Source: Megasphaera sp. UBA5897 (GTDB lineage Bacteria; Bacillota; Negativicutes; Veillonellales; Megasphaeraceae). Taken from it: a DNA stretch of 18,874 bases. This document shows, in pieces, positions 5,877-13,521 of this stretch; position 1 is the first letter of the stretch, and each line of letters begins with the position of its first letter. The stretch spans positions 1 through 18,874 of the forward strand of contig DJEN01000002.1 of assembly GCA_002431345.1 (NCBI GenBank), read 5' to 3'. Position numbers and translations under genes: made by a program. The notes beneath the pieces were generated by a model. It was not told the origin of the DNA. It did no database searches and saw only the letters and a list, made by a program, of their open reading frames with translations.

Positions 5877-6560
5877 ATGCGTGAAGAAAAAACAAAATGG
5901 TTAGTGCGCTGTATTTGCCTTGTGTTGGTACTGGGTGTGGCGGCAGGCATGCATATACTGCTGCCTCATTTCTTTTCGACAATTTGGCAGTATATGCAGC
6001 AAAAAGATATAGAAGGAATGGCGGCGTATATTGCCTCGTTTGGCTATGGTGCCGTAGCTATCTGCATTTTTTTAATTGCCCTGGCCAACGCTGTCGGGAT
6101 TCCAACGATTCAGTTTCTTTCTATTAATGGTATTATTTTTGGATTAATTCCCGGAATTGTCGTGTCTTGGATGGGCGAAGTATTGGGAATAGAAATTGCC
6201 TTTCGCCTGATGCGTACTTTATTTCGCAGGAAAGCCCAGCAGATTATCAGCAAAAATGCCCGTCTGGGGAAGGTCAATACATACAGCACGATACGCACGG
6301 TAATGATTGGCCGTGCCATACCGTATGCCCCAAATGTTGTTGTTACGGCTGTCGCGGCGATGAGCCGGATTTCCTACAAAGATCACTTCATTGCCAACCT
6401 GATTGGCAAACTGCCTGCCGTTATCGTAGAAGTATGGCTGGGACATGATTTATTCCGCATACAGGAACACAGCGGCCGGCTGGCAGCACTGCTGATTCTG
6501 CTCGTTGCGGTATACGGGATTGTTTGGTACAGAAGGCATCGAAAAAAGATGAGAAAGTAA
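5877..6560 (+). CDS. TVP38/TMEM64-family (VTT/SNARE-associated domain) membrane protein
   Basis: 227 residues with about five hydrophobic segments (near 10-30, 50-75, 80-100, 150-180 and 195-215). It shows the DedA/VTT-type layout: a re-entrant-like GVAI/NGIIFGLIPGIVVSWMGE region, then the later motif GRAIPYAPNVVVTAVAA, comparable to the R-x3-P-x2-P-N pattern of the family. Bacterial members sit in the inner membrane. DedA/VTT proteins are linked to lipid flipping and membrane homeostasis, but the substrate here cannot be told. Start choice: ATG 5877 with AAAGGA (5861-5866) at 10 nt. The in-frame ATG at 5850 would lie almost at the transcript start and lacks a ribosome site. The gene is monocistronic, with its own -10 box and a terminator directly after it. 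Confidence 0.82.
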   Translation: MREEKTKWLVRCICLVLVLGVAAGMHILLPHFFSTIWQYMQQKDIEGMAAYIASFGYGAVAICIFLIALANAVGIPTIQFLSINGIIFGLIPGIVVSWMGEVLGIEIAFRLMRTLFRRKAQQIISKNARLGKVNTYSTIRTVMIGRAIPYAPNVVVTAVAAMSRISYKDHFIANLIGKLPAVIVEVWLGHDLFRIQEHSGRLAALLILLVAVYGIVWYRRHRKKMRK

Positions 6561-6597
6561 ACCGGGCACTAGACAGCCCAATGCAAAGTGAACAGTG

Positions 6598-6637
6598 AAA
6601 AAGCGGTTGTTTGTACAGCAGCCGCTTTATTTTTTTG
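6598..6637 (+). terminator. Rho-independent terminator after the TVP38-like gene
   Basis: AAAGCGGTTGTT pairs (with G-U wobbles) with GCAGCCGCTTT, around a short TGTACA loop, followed by ATTTTTTT. It lies about 40 nt after the stop codon. Confidence 0.85.
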
Positions 6638-6704
6638 CACAATAGCGCAAGGGTCAGTGGGGATGCGCAGGAACAAGAAGATAGCAGAGTCTATCGTATA
6701 CTAG

Positions 6705-6734
6705 TTGATTATTACAGCGTATGTCTGTTATACT
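6705..6734 (+). promoter_or_regulatory. Sigma-70 promoter with extended -10 for the ADP-ribosylglycohydrolase gene
   Basis: TTGATT (6705-6710), an 18-nt spacer, then TGT TATACT, with TATACT at 6729-6734 preceded by the TG of an extended -10. It leaves an AT-rich 5' leader of about 70 nt before the start codon. Confidence 0.7.
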
Positions 6735-6814
6735 ATATATGTAAACTTTTTATTATATCTAATAAAACAAACGATGTAAATACTTTTTATGATTTTTTTG
6801 GGAGGTGTCTCTTC

Positions 6815-7858
6815 ATGGAGTCAGCAGAACGGTTTACAGGTTGTATGTTGGGCGGTGCCGTCGGTGACGCATTGGGATATTTGATTGAAGATATGGATTT
6901 AAAGACGATTCATAAAAAATATGGGCCGTATGGGCTGCGCACGATTTTAAAACTGGCATCGAATGACAAGAAAAGCGTTGTTTCCGATGATACACAGATG
7001 GCCTTGTTTACTGCTGACGGCTTGCTTTGGGCGGCGCATGAACAGATGGCACCGGAAGACGGGGTATATCGCTCCTATATGCGTTGGTACTATACGCAGA
7101 CTGAACGGATTGTACGTGTAGAGCAGGCAGAATGGATAAAAAAACAACCGCATGAAGAAGCATGGGGCTATGATATGATGGGGACTCCGTTTTTGTTTAC
7201 ACGCCGCAGTCCGGGAAAAGTCTGCTTGATGGCCTTGGCTTCCGGCAAACAGTATGACCATGCGCATAAACCAAATACCAACAAATCCAGCACGGTCATG
7301 CGGACCGGGCCTGTTGGATTGTTTTATGTCGGCGATCCGGAAAAAGCGCTGCAGGCAGGATGCCGGGCAGGACAGCTTACCCACGGCGGTTCGTCGGCGT
7401 ATTTGGCTGCAGGTACGTTCAGCGCGCTTGTTTCACTGCTGGCAGCTGGCGAGGCACTGGGGGCAGCAGTGACGGCTGTACTGCCTATACTGCAAAAAGA
7501 AGAAGGCGGTATGGCGTTGGCCAAAACACTGGTAAAGGCAGTCGATGAAGCGGTATCCGATCATAATCCTGTAAAATCCATGAGTGTGCTGGGGTTGGGT
7601 TGGAATGCCGATGAAGCATTGGCATTAGCCGTTTACTGCCTTTTGAAAAATCATTCACTGAAGGACGCTGTGCTAATGGCATGCAATCAAGATGGAGACA
7701 GCGATACGTGCGGTGCTGTCTGCGGCACATTAGGCGGAGCTGTTTACGGGAAAAAAGCAATTCCTAAAAATTGGCTGAATGGATTGGACTGCTTGGAGCT
7801 GACGGAAACACTGGCACAATGTCTGTATCAGCAGTATCAGAAGTCTGCAGTCAAGTAA
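6815..7858 (+). CDS. ADP-ribosylglycohydrolase family protein (DraG/ARH-like)
   Basis: 347 residues, a usual length for this family. Members hydrolyse the bond between ADP-ribose and a protein side chain, or related ADP-ribosyl compounds, using two Mg ions. The N-terminal motif is GGAVGDALG (13-21). Metal ligands are SDDT at 57-60 and the C-terminal DGDSDT at 293-298, followed by the Gly-rich CGAVCGTLGGAVYG helix start. The central LTHGGSSAYLAAGTFSALV helix also fits the all-alpha ADP-ribosylhydrolase fold. The key acidic residues are all present, so it should be active. The open frame runs back to 6611, but ATG 6815 with GGGAGGTG (6800-6807) at 7 nt is the clear start. No nitrogenase or ADP-ribosyltransferase gene is visible, so the substrate is unknown. 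No clear terminator follows; transcripts may run into the iclR-type gene. Confidence 0.88.
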   Translation: MESAERFTGCMLGGAVGDALGYLIEDMDLKTIHKKYGPYGLRTILKLASNDKKSVVSDDTQMALFTADGLLWAAHEQMAPEDGVYRSYMRWYYTQTERIVRVEQAEWIKKQPHEEAWGYDMMGTPFLFTRRSPGKVCLMALASGKQYDHAHKPNTNKSSTVMRTGPVGLFYVGDPEKALQAGCRAGQLTHGGSSAYLAAGTFSALVSLLAAGEALGAAVTAVLPILQKEEGGMALAKTLVKAVDEAVSDHNPVKSMSVLGLGWNADEALALAVYCLLKNHSLKDAVLMACNQDGDSDTCGAVCGTLGGAVYGKKAIPKNWLNGLDCLELTETLAQCLYQQYQKSAVK

Positions 7859-7901
7859 AGAGAGACAAGATGTTGATGTATAGGTGTCCTTATAAAATCT
7901 A

Positions 7902-7929
7902 TTGACATTCTGCGGATTGTACGTATAAT
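7902..7929 (+). promoter_or_regulatory. Strong sigma-70 promoter of the IclR-type regulator
   Basis: TTGACA (7902-7907), a 16-nt spacer and TATAAT (7924-7929): both boxes match consensus. Transcription would start near 7936, leaving a leader of about 64 nt. Confidence 0.8.
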
Positions 7930-7938
7930 AAAAATCAC

Positions 7939-7948
7939 ATTGTGCAAT
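7939..7948. promoter_or_regulatory. Candidate operator: palindrome ATTGTGCAAT
   Basis: A perfect 10-bp palindrome a few bases downstream of the predicted transcript start of the IclR-type gene. The position suits autorepression, which is common among IclR regulators. There is no direct evidence of binding. Confidence 0.35.
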
Positions 7949-7999
7949 ACATGTTGCCGACATGGGAACAAACCAACTCAGGACGAGGAGGATACAGAC

Positions 8000-8749
8000 A
8001 TGATTGAATCGATTGACAGAGCACTGGCTATACTTCAATTATTTTTACAGGAAGAAACGCCCTTAAGTATCACCGAAATCAGCAGAAAAATGAAACTGCA
8101 TAAAAGCACCGTGAGCCGCACCATGGACACGCTGGAAGGGCGCGGTTTTGTACGCAGACAAAAAGAATCGGGAAAATATTGGCTGGGACTGCAGGTCTAT
8201 TCACTGGGCATGCTGTTTAGAGAAAAAGAATCCTTTCAGAAAATGGCGTATCCGTATGCCAAAGCGCTGGCTATGCAGTGCAAAGAAAGCGTCCATATGA
8301 CGACTTTTGCCGAATCCGATGCGCCGTATCCGCAGCACGTCATTTTGGAAAAAATCAAATTGCCGCAAAGTGTGGATATTGCGCCGCCAGTAGGTTCGAT
8401 TCGTCCCAGTTACTGTGCTGCGTCCGGCAAATGCCTGCTTGCATTTGCACCGGAATACGTACAGCGTTTTGTAGGCTGCAAACTGCAGAAATTTACAGAA
8501 TATACGGTTACCGATTGGGACGAACTGCTCAGCGAACTGGAAAAAATACGGCAGCAGGGATATGCCGTAGAACGGGAAGAAGTCGAGCTGGGAATGACGT
8601 GTGTGGCAGCGCCTGTTTTTTCCGGCGGCAAGGTGATAGCGGCTGTCAGTGTTTCCAGCCCGGTAACGCACATGACAGAGGACGTACAAAAAAAAATTAT
8701 TGCATGCGTAAAAAAGACAGCGGCTGATATTACCCAGGCACTGCGGTAA
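8000..8749 (+). CDS. IclR-family transcriptional regulator
   Basis: 249 residues, the typical IclR length. An N-terminal winged helix-turn-helix occupies residues 1-65 (SIDRALAILQLFLQEE, then LSITEISRKMKLHKSTVSRT as the recognition part and GFVRR as the wing). A linker helix and the C-terminal effector-binding domain follow (about 75-249), with the usual ASGKCLLAF motif and the LGMTCVAAPVFSGGKVIAAV strand region. IclR proteins repress or activate catabolic genes in response to small organic ligands. ATG 8000 has GAGGAGGA (7985-7992) at 7 nt; upstream in-frame codons lack a ribosome site and would lie close to the predicted transcript start. The target is not evident. Candidates are its own gene and the radical SAM gene downstream, which has palindromes in its leader. 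The ligand cannot be inferred. Confidence 0.92.
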   Translation: MIESIDRALAILQLFLQEETPLSITEISRKMKLHKSTVSRTMDTLEGRGFVRRQKESGKYWLGLQVYSLGMLFREKESFQKMAYPYAKALAMQCKESVHMTTFAESDAPYPQHVILEKIKLPQSVDIAPPVGSIRPSYCAASGKCLLAFAPEYVQRFVGCKLQKFTEYTVTDWDELLSELEKIRQQGYAVEREEVELGMTCVAAPVFSGGKVIAAVSVSSPVTHMTEDVQKKIIACVKKTAADITQALR

Positions 8750-8839
8750 TAGTGCTGTCATCTCTTTATATTTTCGTTATATTCTATTGTGAACTATTTG
8801 CTATGCAACATATGCCAAAAAAGAATACATCATATGTAT

Positions 8840-8867
8840 TTGACGGAATACAATTTTATGATAGAAT
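8840..8867 (+). promoter_or_regulatory. Probable promoter of the radical SAM gene
   Basis: TTGACG (8840-8845), a 16-nt spacer and TAGAAT (8862-8867). It gives a leader of about 120 nt before the radical SAM start codon. Confidence 0.6.
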
Positions 8868-8886
8868 GGATACGGATGTATTTAGG

Positions 8887-8962
8887 CTGTACAGTGTCTG
8901 CATGGATTTATGAGAAAATATATCATTCTCCTGAAGAACTGCGGTGTGGGAGCACTGTACAG
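8887..8962 (+). promoter_or_regulatory. Leader with paired palindromes CTGTACAG (operator pair or RNA hairpin)
   Basis: CTGTACAGTG (8887-8896) and its exact reverse complement CACTGTACAG (8953-8962) enclose 56 nt. That interior contains a smaller GAGAA/TTCTC stem. The 8-nt core CTGTACAG is itself palindromic, so the sites read the same on both strands, 68 bp apart centre to centre. This fits either two binding sites for a dimeric regulator or a closing stem of a structured leader RNA. No known riboswitch class is recognised. Confidence 0.45.
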
Positions 8963-8994
8963 AAATTGCATCATAACCAGAGGCGAAAAGAAGG

Positions 8995-9963
8995 ATGAAC
9001 AGCATTATAAACCAGGCAGCGGATTCGGCATTCAGCCGGCATCCGTACAAAACAAGAGAAGGCGGTGCAACAGTCACAGTATTTGTACCCTATAATTGCC
9101 GCAACCATTGCCCCTTTTGCATTAATAAGGAAGAATATGCCGACATGACCGGCTTTTCGGCTGATAAAATTTGCGAAAGTATTCAAACAATGGACGCCAT
9201 TACGCCCTATTGCGATTTTGTATTTACGGGAGGCGAACCGTTTGCTGATTTGGAATCGCTGCAGCGTATGCTGGATATGATTCCGCAGACCCATAAAGTC
9301 TATATCAACACGACACTGCCCGTATCTGAATATCAGACTGAAGATGATATAGTCGCATTTACAGAAAAAAATAAGGACAAGATTACGTGTATCAACGTAT
9401 CCCGTCATATGCAGCATTACGTAGTGGAATCCAATGACCAGCTGCTGGCGCGGCTTGCTGTGCCGTTTCGTATTAACTGTGTGTTGTACAAAAAGTATCC
9501 GGCGAAAGAATTGATTCCCTATTTAGAACGATTCCTGAAAATAAGCGGTGCGTCGATTCAGTTCCGTTTTGATTATACGGAAACGACACCGGAAAATCTT
9601 TACGATGAAACCAGTGACAACATTCTCCATGATTTGAAATGTATTGCTGACTATACGGGTTTGGACGGCTGCCGTATGCGCTGCGGCTTCCATTTTGATT
9701 ACAAAGGAATGGAACTGACCTATCACAAAACGCTGCCGTACAGCACCATTGTCGAAAAAGATGCGAAAACGGGTATCACGTATGATATTCTTTACGATAT
9801 TTTGATTAAGCAAAATGGGGATATTCATTCCGATTGGGACGGTACCTTGATGGATGTAGATGCGTATCGGCATGTTGTATTTGAACCGTATGACCTGAAA
9901 TGGCTGAAAGGTGAAAACTGCAAACAGGAAGCATATCTGAAAATGGCTTGTGCCGCCATGTAA
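8995..9963 (+). CDS. Radical SAM protein of unknown substrate
   Basis: 322 residues. The [4Fe-4S]-binding CxxxCxxC motif is CRNHCPFC (C35, C39, C42), and the SAM-binding GGEP motif is at 79-82 (TGGEPF). Later strands with INTTLPV, NVSRH and INCVLY fit the partial TIM barrel of the superfamily, which cleaves S-adenosylmethionine to a 5'-deoxyadenosyl radical. After the barrel lie a CRMRC pair (about 226-230) and a Cys-containing C-terminus. They are too few and differently spaced for a standard SPASM domain, so the C-terminal part looks specialised. It is not MoaA, NifB or an anaerobic-reductase activase that I can recognise. The start is ATG 8995, with AGAGG (8979-8983) at 11 nt; the closer AAGG abuts the start codon. 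It stands alone between its own promoter and terminator, next to the IclR-type gene. Confidence 0.85.
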   Translation: MNSIINQAADSAFSRHPYKTREGGATVTVFVPYNCRNHCPFCINKEEYADMTGFSADKICESIQTMDAITPYCDFVFTGGEPFADLESLQRMLDMIPQTHKVYINTTLPVSEYQTEDDIVAFTEKNKDKITCINVSRHMQHYVVESNDQLLARLAVPFRINCVLYKKYPAKELIPYLERFLKISGASIQFRFDYTETTPENLYDETSDNILHDLKCIADYTGLDGCRMRCGFHFDYKGMELTYHKTLPYSTIVEKDAKTGITYDILYDILIKQNGDIHSDWDGTLMDVDAYRHVVFEPYDLKWLKGENCKQEAYLKMACAAM

Positions 9964-9983
9964 AAGTATAACCATGTATACGG

Positions 9984-10027
9984 AAAGACCAGCAAAGTGC
10001 AGCGCACTTTGCCGGTCTTTTCTTTTT
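9984..10027 (+). terminator. Rho-independent terminator after the radical SAM gene
   Basis: AAAGACC-A-GCAAAGTG pairs with CACTTTGC-C-GGTCTTT around a CAGCG loop, followed by TTTTCTTTTT. It is a long, nearly perfect stem 20 nt after the stop. Confidence 0.92.
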
Positions 10028-10057
10028 GTAATAATCTTTTCATCTAATTTTAAAATA

Positions 10058-10066
10058 TGATACAAT
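10058..10066 (+). promoter_or_regulatory. Probable extended -10 (TGATACAAT) for addB
   Basis: TACAAT (10061-10066) preceded by TGA, forming an extended -10. The -35 region (TTTTCA, 10037-10042, at 18-nt spacing) is weak. It is located between the preceding terminator and the addB start. Confidence 0.55.
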
Positions 10067-10110
10067 ATTAAGAAATGTAGATTCACAGTACACATAAGGA
10101 GGAAACAGCG

Positions 10111-13100
10111 GTGGCAGTTACAGTGATTTTAGGAATAGGAAAAAGCGGCAAAAGCAGCCACTGTTTTGCGCAAATGCAGGAATGGGCAGCCAGCGGCGGC
10201 AACGCACTGCTCATTGTACCTGACCAGGCATCGTATTATGCAGAAAGACAATTTGCTGAAACGATGCCGGGACACGGTTTTATGGGCATTCAGATTGTAG
10301 GCTTTTCCCGATTGGCATACCGCGTATTTCAGGAACGGGGACAAGAACATGCGTCCCTTTCCGATTTGTCACGCCAGCTGATTTTACAGCGCCTTTTACG
10401 GCAGCATGCTGATGAATTTACGGTGCTGCAGACAGCGGCAAAACAGGAACATGCAGCCGCCTCGATGGGCCAGTTTATTTGGGAATGCCGTTCGTTCTGT
10501 ATCGGGCCGGACATGCTTCATCAGGCAGCGGCTGCCCTGGGAGACCAGACGCTGGCACATAAGCTGGAAGATATGGCTGTGCTGTATGAAAACTATATGG
10601 ATTTTTTGGCACAGCATTTTGGCAGCGCAGATGACGTTATGACTGTTTTGGCGCGGGAAATTCCGCAGTACCGCTTTATACAAGGCGCCCGTATCTGGGT
10701 CGATGGCTTTCAATGGTTTACGCCGCAGCAGCTGGCAGTACTGCAGGCTGCGGAAAAAGCAGCGGCCCACATGACTATTACGCTGACGATGGACGCCGAG
10801 CGGTTTGCGGCTCAATCCAAAGAAACGGCACTGTTTCACCGGGCGTATGAAGTGTATCGGGATATACAGGAATTGTTCCCGCACGTAGAACGGCAGGCAT
10901 TGCCCAAAGCCGTTCCGCAGGGGTTGGATGTATTTACGGACGGCTTTTTTCGTCTCGTGCCGCAGCCCCTTGTAAAACCTGTACAGGGACTGCATCTTTG
11001 TGAGTGCAGCAACCGAGACATAGAGATAGACAGTATCGTCAGACAGATTCAGACCTTATGCCGGCAGGGATACCGCTATCGGGATTTTCTTATTTTAGCC
11101 CGTTCCAGTGAAGCGTATCAGCATATTGCAGAACGCATTTTTGCTAAATATCAGATACCGTTTTTCAGTGATTACCGTCGTCCCATGACATCGCATCCGG
11201 TTGTCGAAGCCATTACGGCATTGCTGGAAGTGTTTCATACTCGCTGGTCCTACGAATCTGTGTTTGCATTATTGAAGACGGATTTGTTTCCTATCAGCCG
11301 CCAGGAAGCGGACCTATTGGAAAATTACTGCCTGGCGTATGGGATTCAGGGATATCATTGGCTGAGCGGCGACGATTGGACGTATGCTCCCAAGCGGTAT
11401 TTGGATGAAAACGGCGGAGAAGCGGCACAGGAAAATACAACGCTGGAAACCATCAATGCTATCCGCCGGCGCATTACAGATATATTGTTGCCGTTTTGGG
11501 AAGCAGCGCAAAAAGAACATGACCTGCAGACGTGGTGTACCCTGCTTTATCAATGGCTGGTGCAGATGCAGGTACCGCAGACGCTGCGGCAGTGGAAGGA
11601 AGAAGACCACGAAAAAGGACAGGCTGTAGACGAAAAAGAACATGAACAGGTCTGGAAGCGTATTCTGTTGTTTTTGGATGAAATCGTACATGTCTGCGGT
11701 GACGATGTCGTTTCGCTGCGGGAATTTTCCCAAATCGTGACAGATGGTCTGCAAGAACTGAAATTCAGCTTGATTCCGCCGACGCTGGATCATGTGACAT
11801 TGACTTCTGTTGACAGAGGCTATACCATGCAGGCACGCGTCGTCTTTCTCTGCGGTGTCAATGACGGCGTCTTTCCGCAGCACAGCAGCGAAGAAGGCAT
11901 GCTCAGTGACAGCGAACGGCGCCGTCTCGGCAAACTGGGCATCAAACTGGGACCGGGCAGACGGTTTCGCTCATTCCAGGAAAAATTTTTGTTTTACCTG
12001 GCTGTTACCAGAGCCAGAGAATCGCTGTATATTTCTTATATTCTGGCAGATGAAGACGGTAAAGCGCAGGAAGCATCCGTATGGGTGCGGCAGCTGGAAG
12101 AAAACGGCTACGCTGTCGCTGCGCACGAAACGGGGGAGATTCCGGAAGGTGAAGAAGACCGTTTTATTACGTCTTTGCCGGCAGCCTTATCGTATTTGCC
12201 GGCTATGCTCAGACCTGCCGCAGAAGGCAGAGTTGTGCAGGATTGTTGGTGGGCTTTGTATGATTGGGCATGTCAGCATGGCTGGCAGCAGCAGGCTGTG
12301 CAGGCCGTACAGGGCTTGTTTCACCACAACACGCCCGTGCCGCTGTCTTCAGAACTCGTACGCAGACTCTATGCGCCTGACGGTACGCTGCGCGGCTCGG
12401 TAACTAAGTTTGAGCAATATCGCAGCTGTCCGTTTGCATATTTTTCCCGGTATGGCTTGCAGCTGGAAGAACGGCCGCTGTATCGGTTTGCGGCGCCGGA
12501 TTTGGGCATGCTGGTTCATGGCGCTCTGCGTATTTTGGGTGAAAAGCTGCTGCAGGAAGGCAAACAGTGGTATGATTTGCCGGATGCAGATATACCAACC
12601 CTTTGCCGCAATGCCGTAGAAACGCTGGCGCCGGATGTACAGCATAATATTCTGATGTCCAATGCCTATTTCGGACAGATAAAGGAACGGCTGATTCAAA
12701 CGCTGATACGAACCGTTCGTCATCTGCGTGAATTTAGTGCCGTGTCCAATTTTCATATGGCAGGATTGGAAAAATCATTTGGCAGAAATCACAGCCCATG
12801 GAAAGCAGTGCAGTTTACTCTGCCCAACGGTATGTCTGTCGTCGTCAGCGGCCAAATTGACCGCGTGGATACGATGTGTACCGATACGACGCAGTATGTC
12901 GTCGTCATCGACTATAAATCCGGACGGAAACAACTGGATTTAAGCGAAGTATGTACAGGCCTAGAACTGCAGCTGCTGACCTATATGCAGGCAGCGCTGC
13001 AAAATATGGGAGAGGATGCGGCGCCGGCAGCTATATTGTATTGTTATGTCCGCAACGATAAAACGTCACTGGATTACCGGGTAGATGAAGAAACTAAGAA

Positions 13101-13521
13101 GAAATTATATGACAAAAACAGCAAGCTGCGAGGTTTTTATTTAGATGACAGCCAGATTATGAAGGCGTTGGATACGTCTATGAAAGGGTATTCTGCTTTT
13201 TTAAACATACAGATGAAAAAAGACGGCACGCTCAGCAACACATCTCATGTGATGTACGATGCTCGTACTTGGAAGCAGCTGCTCCATGTTTCACAGAACA
13301 GGCTGTATGAAATTGCGCAAAAGATTACGGCAGGGGATATTTCTATCCATCCGGTACGTTTGGGGCAGAAGAGCCCATGTCAGTATTGCCCGTATCATGC
13401 CGTATGCCGTTTTGATATACAGATGAAGGAAAATACGTACGATGTGACGGATAAAGCCGATGCCGAAGCATGGCTGAAGAAAATCTGCGGGGAAGGAGAC
13501 GATACACATGGCTTGGACTAA
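10111..13521 (+). CDS. addB: AddB, subunit B of the ATP-dependent helicase/nuclease AddAB
   Basis: 1136 residues, similar to B. subtilis AddB. With AddA it resects double-strand breaks and prepares 3' tails for RecA. The N-terminal nucleotide-binding motif is GIGKSGKS (8-15), followed by the LIVPDQASYYAERQFAE region that aligns with LVPDQ in known AddB proteins. The FSRLAYRVF and LDHVTLTSVDRGYT stretches, and VFLCGVNDGVFP, also match. The C-terminal nuclease has IDYKSG (D934, K936) and GLELQLLTYM. Four cysteines for the AddB iron-sulfur cluster are present: C773 (RSCPFAYF) and C1090, C1093, C1099 (CQYCPYHAVC). GTG 10111 is the start, with TAAGGAGGA (10095-10103) at 7 nt. The gene overlaps addA by 14 nt, indicating coupled translation. 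All expected parts are intact. Confidence 0.96.
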   Translation: MAVTVILGIGKSGKSSHCFAQMQEWAASGGNALLIVPDQASYYAERQFAETMPGHGFMGIQIVGFSRLAYRVFQERGQEHASLSDLSRQLILQRLLRQHADEFTVLQTAAKQEHAAASMGQFIWECRSFCIGPDMLHQAAAALGDQTLAHKLEDMAVLYENYMDFLAQHFGSADDVMTVLAREIPQYRFIQGARIWVDGFQWFTPQQLAVLQAAEKAAAHMTITLTMDAERFAAQSKETALFHRAYEVYRDIQELFPHVERQALPKAVPQGLDVFTDGFFRLVPQPLVKPVQGLHLCECSNRDIEIDSIVRQIQTLCRQGYRYRDFLILARSSEAYQHIAERIFAKYQIPFFSDYRRPMTSHPVVEAITALLEVFHTRWSYESVFALLKTDLFPISRQEADLLENYCLAYGIQGYHWLSGDDWTYAPKRYLDENGGEAAQENTTLETINAIRRRITDILLPFWEAAQKEHDLQTWCTLLYQWLVQMQVPQTLRQWKEEDHEKGQAVDEKEHEQVWKRILLFLDEIVHVCGDDVVSLREFSQIVTDGLQELKFSLIPPTLDHVTLTSVDRGYTMQARVVFLCGVNDGVFPQHSSEEGMLSDSERRRLGKLGIKLGPGRRFRSFQEKFLFYLAVTRARESLYISYILADEDGKAQEASVWVRQLEENGYAVAAHETGEIPEGEEDRFITSLPAALSYLPAMLRPAAEGRVVQDCWWALYDWACQHGWQQQAVQAVQGLFHHNTPVPLSSELVRRLYAPDGTLRGSVTKFEQYRSCPFAYFSRYGLQLEERPLYRFAAPDLGMLVHGALRILGEKLLQEGKQWYDLPDADIPTLCRNAVETLAPDVQHNILMSNAYFGQIKERLIQTLIRTVRHLREFSAVSNFHMAGLEKSFGRNHSPWKAVQFTLPNGMSVVVSGQIDRVDTMCTDTTQYVVVIDYKSGRKQLDLSEVCTGLELQLLTYMQAALQNMGEDAAPAAILYCYVRNDKTSLDYRVDEETKKKLYDKNSKLRGFYLDDSQIMKALDTSMKGYSAFLNIQMKKDGTLSNTSHVMYDARTWKQLLHVSQNRLYEIAQKITAGDISIHPVRLGQKSPCQYCPYHAVCRFDIQMKENTYDVTDKADAEAWLKKICGEGDDTHGLD

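Noticed and set aside
6611..6814. Upstream extension of the ADP-ribosylglycohydrolase frame
   Set aside because: It crosses a terminator and the promoter; ATG 6815 has a near-perfect ribosome site and begins right at the family domain.
8201..8761. 186-codon minus-strand open frame over the IclR-type gene
   Set aside because: Antisense shadow; no ribosome site or recognisable protein pattern.
8789..8998. 69-codon open frame (GTG start) across the radical SAM leader
   Set aside because: No ribosome site, no family resemblance, overlaps the radical SAM start and runs through the palindromic leader; probably chance.
9523..10095. 190-codon minus-strand open frame over the radical SAM 3' end
   Set aside because: Shadow of the plus-strand gene, no family motif, and it crosses the strong terminator.
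11314..11883. Long antisense frames inside addB and addA
   Set aside because: They are expected in GC-richer coding DNA; the plus-strand proteins have all AddB and AddA motifs.
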